Origin: Sphingomonadaceae bacterium
GTDB lineage: Bacteria; Pseudomonadota; Alphaproteobacteria; Sphingomonadales; Sphingomonadaceae
Reading direction: 5' to 3'
NCBI GenBank assembly: GCA_947473355.1
Contig: CANJCQ010000036.1
Span: 1-40,593, forward strand
DNA length: 40,593 nucleotides
The notes below the pieces were generated by a model. The model did no database searches, was not told the origin of the DNA, and saw only the letters and a program-made list of their open reading frames with translations. A program made the translations under genes and the position numbers. The first letter of the stretch is position 1; each line of letters opens with the position of its first letter. Below are positions 1 to 7,823 of the stretch, piece by piece.

Positions 1-144
1 GCACTTGATCGAAAACCTGTTCGCCAAAATCAAGGACTGGCGGCGCATTCACACCCGATATGATCGCTGCGCCCACACCTTCATGTCCGCCATCGCAATC
101 GCCGCTACCGTCATCTTCTGGTTGTGATCAATGAGTCCTGACCC
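1..144 (+). mobile_element. IS5-family element, right end (partial)
   Basis: This is the 3' end of an insertion sequence cut by the window edge. It holds the last codons of a DDE transposase and then a terminal segment ending in GAGTCCTGACCC, followed by TA. The same 144 bases occur in reverse complement at 40450-40593, where the element is also bordered by TA. Both copies abut TA, as expected for IS5-family members that insert at TA or CTAG. Only the 3' end is visible, so the left terminus and full length are unknown. Confidence 0.85.
2..127 (+). CDS. IS5-family transposase, C-terminal fragment
   Basis: The 41 residues up to the TGA at 125-127 include IENLFAKIKDWRRIHTRYD. This is the C-terminal catalytic block of IS4/IS5 superfamily DDE transposases. 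The Glu of IEN is the third acidic residue, and a Lys follows seven residues later, as in the family. The start lies outside the window. An identical fragment is encoded on the other strand at 40467-40592. It is a true gene end rather than a decayed remnant, since the frame is open and the terminal repeat follows directly. Confidence 0.85.
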   Translation, partial: HLIENLFAKIKDWRRIHTRYDRCAHTFMSAIAIAATVIFWL

Positions 145-192
145 TAATTATCTTTTTTGTATAAAAAGTACTTTTTAAATTATGCACAAGTA

Positions 193-984
193 CTAATTAT
201 TTTTGTGGAGTATGGTGTATCCGTCGGGAAGTGGGTTCTTCAATTTATTTATTGACACAACCTGAGGTCCATCATAATTTACGCCAGTGTTGTTTGCCCC
301 GATCATTTTTCCATCGCCAAAGTAAATTTCCACATGACTAATATGTTCATTTTTCATCACGACAACATCTCCAGGCTTGGCATCGGCGTAAGAAACCTCG
401 ACCCACCCATCTTTTTTTAGGTTTTGCTTTAGAGTTTGCACTGAGTCTGAACGGATTTTTTTGTCTATCAGCCCATATTCAATCAAAACTGAAGAAACAA
501 AATTGGCGCAAGAGACATCATCATCAGTATCTTTATCCATTTCTAAATTATCTGACGGATCTTGCTTGAGATCGTGTACAGCTTTTCCTAAATATTTATC
601 TTTAACTGACAAGACCCAACTATCTTTATCATTTATATTAACTATATTTTCATTTTTAACCGTCGGTTTAGCAGAGTTGGTTGCCTGCGATTTCACCGCT
701 TGGGTGAATGGGCAAATTCCGACCGGACCTCCAGCCTTTTTCTTACCAAATGACTGCTTCGCCTTTGCATGCCTCCGCTTAACGTGGTGGGAAGTCTTCG
801 CAGGCCCAGTTGCGGCATGCTCAAGCTTCTGCCCCACCTGTTGAACCTTGGCCACCTCCTCCTTAACCCACCCCTGTACAGCGGCTTTGCCTGCATCATA
901 GGCATTGACCACCTTTTGAAATGCCGCCTTTGCGGCGCTCGTGGCCGCATTATAAGCATTGGCAAATGCGTCGCCCCATCCCAT
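193..984 (-). CDS. Putative NlpC/P60-type peptidoglycan hydrolase effector
   Basis: 263 aa. Residues 1-60 are alanine-rich and helical (GWGDAFANAYNAATSAAKAA), followed by a basic linker (65-85) and a GGPVGICPF junction at 85-93. Residues about 120-263 look like an NlpC/P60 or CHAP-like papain fold: Cys159 in SCANFVSS, the GDVVV strand at 205-209, His217 in HISHVEIYFGDGK and Asn231 as possible third residue. Such enzymes cut murein peptide bonds, and this N-helix plus hydrolase layout resembles interbacterial effectors. There is no signal peptide, so delivery by a secretion machine would be needed, but none is in the window. The start follows the stop of the preceding gene by one base. Codons after about residue 102 are much more AT-rich than the first hundred, suggesting a swapped toxin tip. 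No immunity gene follows; an IS end lies 48 bp downstream. The fold call is fairly sure, the effector role is inferred. Confidence 0.65.
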   Translation of the reverse strand: MGWGDAFANAYNAATSAAKAAFQKVVNAYDAGKAAVQGWVKEEVAKVQQVGQKLEHAATGPAKTSHHVKRRHAKAKQSFGKKKAGGPVGICPFTQAVKSQATNSAKPTVKNENIVNINDKDSWVLSVKDKYLGKAVHDLKQDPSDNLEMDKDTDDDVSCANFVSSVLIEYGLIDKKIRSDSVQTLKQNLKKDGWVEVSYADAKPGDVVVMKNEHISHVEIYFGDGKMIGANNTGVNYDGPQVVSINKLKNPLPDGYTILHKNN

Positions 985-985
985 T

Positions 986-1336
986 TCAAACCGCCAATGC
1001 TTCGAACAGGCTCACACTGTATGCTTCGAGGTGCTCCGCCTTCTCGTCATCCGAAATCGGCGCATCCAGAATCTGGCGTGCGCCCGGAAACTTATCGGGG
1101 AAATCCGGCCCGAGGTGAGCCGCAGTCAAGGCATAGCAAGCCACTGCCTCCTCGCTCTCCATCCCGAATTCGCGCGCAGAGGACACCACAGCAGAAACTT
1201 GCTTCAGCAAGGTTTCCTGTGGAAGTTGCGCAAAACCGGGCACCTCCTCCCGCAGAAATTCCGCGAGGCGCGCGTTGAATTTCTGTTCCTCTACCGAGGA
1301 AAACGCATCAAATGTATTCGGTGAAATAGTGAGCAT
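986..1336 (-). CDS. Small helical protein paired with the NlpC/P60 effector
   Basis: 116 aa from ATG at 1336. I chose this start because an AGGAG sequence lies 8 bases upstream; longer versions lack one. The protein begins MLTISPNTFDAFSSVEEQKF and continues as amphipathic helices with a YALTAAHLGPDFPDKFPGA segment. Small proteins of this type (an opening I-S-x-x-x-F helix, then a G-P-x-F loop) occur next to putative type VI secretion cargo effectors, where an adaptor or chaperone role is suspected but, to my knowledge, not general. Its stop is one base from the effector start, so the two are almost certainly translated from one mRNA. I do not recognise a named family with certainty. Confidence 0.6.
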   Translation of the reverse strand: MLTISPNTFDAFSSVEEQKFNARLAEFLREEVPGFAQLPQETLLKQVSAVVSSAREFGMESEEAVACYALTAAHLGPDFPDKFPGARQILDAPISDDEKAEHLEAYSVSLFEALAV

Positions 1337-1462
1337 TGCCGCTCCTGACTGCGGAATAGCACGCAGCCTGACATACAACGCGGTGGATTGAAATCCCCCC
1401 ACCCTCCTTCGGGTTACGGTGGGGTAACGGTTACAGATGCAACACCCCCAATCCCCGGGAGC

Positions 1463-1482
1463 GCGAGGGCGATGGCCCTCGC
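1463..1482. terminator. Stem-loop, possible terminator or repeat
   Basis: A perfect 8-bp stem with a four-base loop, followed on the + strand by ATTTTCC. No + strand gene lies upstream, so it may be a dispersed repeat rather than a working terminator. Confidence 0.25.
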
Positions 1483-1577
1483 ATTTTCCTTCCGCCCCGT
1501 TGTTCGCGCCCGTTCACCTTCGGTGACTTCGTTCCGCCGCTCATGTGCGGGTGGCAAGGTGTCGGCGGGGTTGTGAT

Positions 1578-1627
1578 TCCTTCGATCCTTCGATCCTTCG
1601 ACAGGCTCAGGATGAGCGAGGCTCAGG
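1578..1627. repeat. REP-like intergenic repeat
   Basis: Tandem CCTTCGAT units run into CTTCGACAGGCTCAGGATGA and then GGCTCAGGAAGAGCGG. Sequences built on CTTCGACAGGCTCAGGATGAGCG are a widespread intergenic repeat in alphaproteobacteria; the partial self-complementarity of CTCAGGATGAG fits. There is no second copy in this window to compare. Confidence 0.5.
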
Positions 1628-1665
1628 AAGAGCGGGGTTGTTAGTCGACCACTTGCCCCACCGCC

Positions 1666-1682
1666 GTATATCCCGTATATAC
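1666..1682. promoter_or_regulatory. Probable VapBC operator
   Basis: Inverted repeat GTATAT-CCCGT-ATATAC, ending 8 bases before the vapB start. Antitoxins of this class bind short palindromes over their own promoter, and the AT-rich arms could also hold the -10 element. No Shine-Dalgarno sequence stands between the palindrome and the ATG, so the transcript may be leaderless or nearly so. Confidence 0.55.
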
Positions 1683-1690
1683 ACCCCAAT

Positions 1691-1951
1691 ATGAACCGTC
1701 CCGTCCACTCCAAGACTTTCAAGTCCGGCAACAGTGTCGCGGTGCGCTTGCCGAAGGGGTTTGCCATCCCCGCAGGTGCGGATGTGGAACTTTTGCAGAC
1801 CGGAAATCGGGTGACAATGAAGCTTTCTGCCGATCCAGCCGAAGCCAAGCGGCGCTGGCTGGCGGCGCTGGATGCGCTGGACAAGTTGCCCAAGCCGGGC
1901 GAGATCGAAAGGCGTGAGCCGATTGAGTTTCCCGACCGCCCGGGGCTCTGA
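1691..1951 (+). CDS. vapB: VapB-family antitoxin (AbrB/SpoVT fold)
   Basis: 86 aa. The N-terminal half, KTFKSGNSVAVRLPKGF (about residues 8-24), is the swapped-hairpin AbrB/MazE DNA-binding motif. The C-terminal tail EIERREPIEFPDRPGL is the kind of extended peptide that wraps its PIN toxin. It should neutralise VapC and, with it, repress the operon by binding the palindrome at 1666-1682. Its TGA is three bases before the TTG start of the toxin, indicating translational coupling. Family assignment is clear; the exact VapB subgroup is not. Confidence 0.85.
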   Translation: MNRPVHSKTFKSGNSVAVRLPKGFAIPAGADVELLQTGNRVTMKLSADPAEAKRRWLAALDALDKLPKPGEIERREPIEFPDRPGL

Positions 1952-1954
1952 CCC

Positions 1955-2359
1955 TTGGCGGCGCTGCTCGATACCGACATCGTGATCCACCTGCGCGACG
2001 GGGACGACTGGACGCGCATTCAGGCGCGCAAGCTTGATCCGCCGCTGTTCCTCTCTGCCATCGGCCGAATTGAGCTGGAAAACGGTGTCTGGCGCGATCC
2101 GGCAATGCGCGCAGCGCGGCGTTCTGCGCTCGACGCATTGTTGCCGCAATTCGAAGTGCTGGATTTCGGCTCCGATGAGATCGACGCCTATGCCGCAATC
2201 ATTGCCAGGACTGGATTTTCAAAGCGAAAGGTGGCGGACAGGATGACTGCTGCAACCGCTCTGGTGCAGGACTTGCCGCTGGTGACACTGAACGGGAAGG
2301 ACTTTCGGGACGTGCCCGGGCTGTCGCTGGTCGAATGGGTGCGCCCGGCAGAAGACTGA
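1955..2359 (+). CDS. vapC: VapC-family PIN-domain ribonuclease toxin
   Basis: 134 aa starting at TTG, immediately after vapB; no ATG would keep the first catalytic Asp. PIN landmarks are present in order: LLDTDIVIHL near the N-terminus (acidic residue 1), IGRIELENGVW with its conserved Glu, then KVADRMTAATAL and LPLVTLNGKDF near the C-terminus. VapC toxins cleave tRNA or rRNA when freed from VapB; the target here cannot be read from sequence. All expected acidic residues are retained, so the toxin looks intact. It converges on lepA with a strong hairpin between them. Confidence 0.88.
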   Translation: MAALLDTDIVIHLRDGDDWTRIQARKLDPPLFLSAIGRIELENGVWRDPAMRAARRSALDALLPQFEVLDFGSDEIDAYAAIIARTGFSKRKVADRMTAATALVQDLPLVTLNGKDFRDVPGLSLVEWVRPAED

Positions 2360-2374
2360 ACCCCCTCTCCCTAG

Positions 2375-2397
2375 CCCTCTCCCCGGCGGGGAGAGGG
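2375..2397. terminator. Bidirectional hairpin between vapC and lepA
   Basis: Perfect 10-bp stem CCCTCTCCCC/GGGGAGAGGG with a GGC loop, placed between two converging genes. It can act for both strands, though there is no T-tract. The same type of sequence is also a common dispersed repeat in sphingomonads. Confidence 0.45.
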
Positions 2398-2404
2398 GAC
2401 GGGG

Positions 2405-4222
<1,818 letters not shown>

Positions 4223-4241
4223 GAAAATCTTTGCTAAGGTC

Positions 4242-4259
4242 GCGGCGCGGATGCGCCGC
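4242..4259. terminator. GC-rich stem-loop between the c-di-GMP gene and lepA
   Basis: Perfect GCGGCGC/GCGCCGC stem with a four-base loop, 43 bases after the stop of the 742-aa gene and 20 bases before the lepA start. It has no clear T-tract, so its role as a terminator is uncertain. Confidence 0.35.
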
Positions 4260-4301
4260 TGGCGCCCCTAGCAGCGCAAGGCCGCCTTGTCAGCAACGCC
4301 T

Positions 4302-6530
4302 TCAACCGAGCCGCGTGGCCTTGTTCGCCGCGTCGTGCGATTCGGCGAATTTGGGCGAGCCCAACGCGCTTGCGCCGCCTTGATTGGCGAGATTCAGCGG
4401 ATAGCTTCCCGGCGGCAAGGCGCCCAGCGGCATGCCGGCCGCCGCCAGCGCATAGGGCGAAATGCGGTTGCGCGTGACCAGGCCGCCAACGCCGTCATCG
4501 ACCATGGGGAGCTCGAACTCGATACCCTGCATCGCCCCGGCCGAGCGGCGCACCGTGCCGACTGCCAGCTGGCCGCTGCCGAAATCGACGACAAAGCCGG
4601 TCCCCACCGGCACATCGAGCAGGCCTTCCACCAGACAGCCGGTGCGTGACAGGTTGCGCATGGTGACCTCGTAACGATAGTCCTCGTGGATCACCCCGAC
4701 CTTGAGATAGACTGTGCGGCGGTCCTGGCGATAGCGGCTGGGACCATCGGGCTCGATAATCCATTCGCCGCAGGTCATGGCTTCGAGCACATCGTCCGAC
4801 CCTACTGCATCGGCATAGATATTGCCCTGGATCTGGCCAACTTCGAGGCTGCGCATCAGTGCCAGCTCATCACCGGCAGCGATGCCGTTGGCCGTTACCG
4901 TCATCCCCAGCGACTGGGCCAGCCCGACGATGGCTTTGACGATGGCAACCTTCCTGCTTCCCGGCTCGGTGATTCCGCGAATGAAGGTTTCATCGAATTT
5001 GATCTTGTCGAACGGGGTGTTGCAGAGGTTGCCCAGCGATGAAAAGCCCGTGCCGAAACGATCGAGCACGACCCGCACGCCGAGAATCTTCAGTCCATTG
5101 AACATATCCTGCGCGGCCTGGGTTTCGCCCACCAGCATCGATTCGGCGAACTCAAGTTCAAGCCGGTCCGGGGCCAACTCGGAATTGGCCAATGCCTGGG
5201 TAACAACCGTCAGAAAACCTTCGTCGGCAAATTGGGCGCTGGTCACCTTGATCGCAACTTTGACATTGCCCGGCCACATAACCGCCTCTTCGCAGGCGCG
5301 CCGGATCGCCCAGTCGCCCAGCGGCCCTGTCAGATTTCCCTCTTCGGCGATCGGCATGAACACGTCCGGCGAGACTTCGCCCAGATCGGGGTGGACCCAA
5401 CGCAGTTCCGCGGCGAGCGCGACAACCTTGTTGGCCGCAGGCTCGATGATCGGCTGATAGGCGAGGTGGATCTCGTGGCGTTCCAGCGCTCCGCGCAATT
5501 CCGCCTCGATCTGGCGGCGACGCGCCGCTTCGATCTGCAGATCGCTCGAATAGAAACGAAACTGGCCGCGCCCGCCGCCCTTGGCGGCATAGAGCGCCAG
5601 ATCGGCATTGCGCACCAGTTCAGCGGATTCGACGCCATCGTAGGGGGCAATGGCAATGCCCACCGATGCACCGATCACCGCACGGCTTTCGCCCAACCCG
5701 AACGGCTGCGAAAGGATCGTGATGATCGTCATGGCAAGTTCGCCCAAGCGGCCCCGATCATCGATGTCGGGCAGAATGATTTGAAACTCGTCGCCGCCGA
5801 GTCGGCCAATCTCGCATTGCTTGCCGATCACCTGGCGCAGGCGCTCGGCGACTTGCTTGAGCAACTCGTCGCCGGCCGGATGGCCCAAGGTGTCATTGAC
5901 CTGCTTGAAACGATCGAGATCGATCATCATCAACGCGCAACTGCGCTTGGCAGCCCGATAGGCGGCCAGGACTGATTTAAGCCGCGTTGTCATGGCATGG
6001 CGATTGGCGAGACCGGTGAGCGAATCATACATCGCCAGCCGCGACGCGTCCTTATCGCTCTGGCGGGTAGCGGTGATATCAACGCCGTTGCCGAGATAGC
6101 CGGCGAATTCGCCGCTGTCGGAGAATTGCGGGCGACCCGAGATGGCCCACCATAGCTCTTTTTCGGAAGTGGCGGCGCGGATTGTCAGGCCTGAGAAAGT
6201 CTTGTGCGCGCCAAAGATCAGCGGCAGCGTGCGCTCGCTGGTCTCGTCTTCGTCGCGTTCCAGAATGAACAGTGAATGCAATGGCTGGCCGATCAGGTCA
6301 GCCGGACCGGTGCCCAGCTGAGTGGCGACGCTATCCGAGATATAGCCGATCCGGCCTTGCGCATCGCTGAGCCAGAACCAGCCCTGCCCCGAACGCTCAT
6401 AATCACGCAGCAGCAGCTGGGTCTGGAGAGAAAGATCGCCGGCACCGGGCGACAGGACAGCGTCCGCAGCACGCTTGCCGCCAAGCATGCCGCGCAATTT
6501 GCCAAGTCCTGAGCTATTGCCGCGTGCCAA
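4302..6530 (-). CDS. PAS-GGDEF-degenerate EAL-PilZ protein (c-di-GMP signalling)
   Basis: 742 aa from a TTG preceded by GGGAG with 6-base spacing. Domains: PAS (about 40-155), GGDEF (165-330), EAL-like (335-585), PilZ (598-675). There is no membrane segment. The cyclase motif RLGGDEF (243-249) is intact, so diguanylate cyclase activity is plausible; no canonical RxxD inhibitory site lies before it. The EAL domain has lost catalytic residues: EALLRW has become AAELRW (373-378), the metal-binding Asn is Lys428 (VAIKVTSAQF), LDDFGTG is LDRFGTG (489-495) and AEGVET is ANGIAA. It is therefore probably not a phosphodiesterase. PilZ keeps RQDRR and NLSRTG, the c-di-GMP-binding signatures. It is a shorter paralog of the gene upstream, from which an IS630 element now separates it. 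Confidence 0.88.
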   Translation of the reverse strand: MARGNSSGLGKLRGMLGGKRAADAVLSPGAGDLSLQTQLLLRDYERSGQGWFWLSDAQGRIGYISDSVATQLGTGPADLIGQPLHSLFILERDEDETSERTLPLIFGAHKTFSGLTIRAATSEKELWWAISGRPQFSDSGEFAGYLGNGVDITATRQSDKDASRLAMYDSLTGLANRHAMTTRLKSVLAAYRAAKRSCALMMIDLDRFKQVNDTLGHPAGDELLKQVAERLRQVIGKQCEIGRLGGDEFQIILPDIDDRGRLGELAMTIITILSQPFGLGESRAVIGASVGIAIAPYDGVESAELVRNADLALYAAKGGGRGQFRFYSSDLQIEAARRRQIEAELRGALERHEIHLAYQPIIEPAANKVVALAAELRWVHPDLGEVSPDVFMPIAEEGNLTGPLGDWAIRRACEEAVMWPGNVKVAIKVTSAQFADEGFLTVVTQALANSELAPDRLELEFAESMLVGETQAAQDMFNGLKILGVRVVLDRFGTGFSSLGNLCNTPFDKIKFDETFIRGITEPGSRKVAIVKAIVGLAQSLGMTVTANGIAAGDELALMRSLEVGQIQGNIYADAVGSDDVLEAMTCGEWIIEPDGPSRYRQDRRTVYLKVGVIHEDYRYEVTMRNLSRTGCLVEGLLDVPVGTGFVVDFGSGQLAVGTVRRSAGAMQGIEFELPMVDDGVGGLVTRNRISPYALAAAGMPLGALPPGSYPLNLANQGGASALGSPKFAESHDAANKATRLG

Positions 6531-6612
6531 AGGAACTCCCTGCCGGAATATGCGGATGGGTTAATGGCTATCTCTGTAAAACATCGTGGTTTACGTTTGC
6601 CTAACAGACACA

Positions 6613-6634
6613 GGCCGGCTTGCTGAAACCGGCC
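6613..6634. terminator. Stem-loop between the two c-di-GMP genes
   Basis: GGCCGG/CCGGCC arms with a 10-base loop, in the short spacer that separated the tandem paralogs before the IS630 insertion. No T-tract follows on the minus strand; it may terminate or attenuate read-through from the upstream paralog. Confidence 0.25.
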
Positions 6635-6659
6635 GAACTCGCAGTCTGGCGCCCTAATA

Positions 6660-7823
6660 CCAATCGTCTGACGCCCTGACTCGCGTGGGGATTCCCAAAC
6701 CCGCTGGATTATGATTCGTTGCCCTGTCACTTGGTGGGAGGCGATGATGGCGGTTGGGATAGTGCGCGACGATCTGAATGCCGTGGGTTTGCGGACTGCG
6801 GCTGCGGCGAGCCGTGATGGTGCTGCGGCGCGTCGGATGCTGGCGCTGGCGCTTGTTGTGGAAGGCGTGGATCGCACGACGGCGGCGCGAACATGCGGGA
6901 TGGACCGACAGACGCTACGCGACTGGGTGCATCGCTACAACGAGGCTGGTCTGGCTGGGCTATCGAACCGGCATGGCGGCGGGCCTGTGCCATTGTTGAC
7001 GGCAGCGCAGAAGGACGAGTTGAAACAGATCGTGCTGGCTGGTCCCGACCTTGCCAAGGATGGCGTTGTGCGATGGCGCTGCGTCGATCTTCAACGAGTT
7101 ATCGAGGAGCGATTCAAGGTGGCGATGGCCGAGCGAACGGTCGCCAAGCTGCTGCACGCACTGGGCCTGTCGCGGCTGACGCCGCGCCCGCGTCATCCCA
7201 AACAGGCACCGCAAGCGCAGGAGGATTTTAAAAAACGTTCGCGACGGATCTGAACGCGCTGCTGCCGGCTCACGCCAAAGACAAGCCGATCGAGGTGTGG
7301 TTTCAAGATGAAGCGCGGGTCGGTCAAAAGGGATCGCTCACCCACATATGGGCCAGGCGCGGCTCCCGACCACCGAGGCTGCGCGACCAGCGCCATGGGT
7401 CGGTCTGGCTGTTCGGCGCGGTCTGCGCAGCACGCGGGGTTGGCGCCGGGCTGGTGACGGGGTGCATCAATGCCGAAGCAATGAGCATGCATCTCGACGA
7501 GATCAGCTTCCATGTCGCGCCGGGCGCGCATGCTGTGGTCGTGCTCGACGGTGCAGGTTGGCACCGCACCGGAGGAAGACTGCGGGTCCCCGACAACATC
7601 ACTCTGATGCCGCTGCCACCCTATTGTCCGGAGCTCAACCCGGTCGAAAACGTGTGGCAATATCTCCGCCAAAACGAACTCAGCTTCAAGATTTGGGACA
7701 ACATCGACGCCATCGTCGATGCTTGTGCTGCGCCGCTTGGAACAAACTCGTCAGCAAGCCAGAAACCATCACCTCAATCGCAACACGAAATTGGGCAAAC
7801 GTGTCAAAGCATTAGGCGATTGG
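6660..7823 (+). mobile_element. IS630-family insertion sequence
   Basis: The element is 1164 bp. Imperfect terminal inverted repeats both begin CCAATCG (6660 rightward, 7823 leftward) and match at about 18 of the first 24 bases. Each end is bordered by TA (6658-6659 and 7824-7825), the target duplication typical of IS630. It encodes a DDE transposase split by frameshifts. Removing the element and one TA restores an in-frame TAT TAG end to the c-di-GMP gene at 7804, so the insertion is recent enough for its target to be reconstructed exactly. Confidence 0.88.
6747..7815 (+). pseudogene. IS630-family transposase, two reading-frame breaks
   Basis: The first frame (ATG at 6747, GGGAGG five bases upstream) encodes the helix-turn-helix half with RTTAARTCGMDRQTLRDWVHRY. 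It ends at a TGA at 7251-7253, just after a TTTAAAAAACG run at about 7227-7237. Reading one base back there continues as FATDLNALLP into the catalytic half, as expected for -1 frameshifting known in some IS630 members. The catalytic acids are all present: WFQDEARVG, VVVLDGAGWH and LNPVENVWQYL. A second break at about 7730 shifts the frame after IVDACAA. The normal family ending (WNKLVSKPETITSIATRNWANV) continues in another frame to a stop near 7815, consistent with loss of one base, for example one G from GCGGCCGC. That second break probably damages the protein. Confidence 0.75.

Larger units (their letters stand above)
1337..1690. other. Intergenic region with hairpins and repeat
   Basis: This 354-base stretch separates the leftward effector operon from vapBC. 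It holds a GC stem CCCCACC/GGTGGGG (1397-1403/1418-1424), an 8-bp perfect stem GCGAGGGC/GCCCTCGC with GATG loop (1463-1482) followed by ATTTT, three tandem copies of CCTTCGAT-like sequence from about 1579, and a CTTCGACAGGCTCAGGATGA motif common in sphingomonad intergenic repeats. The open frames here have no ribosome binding site and no recognisable protein; I see no gene. Confidence 0.5.
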
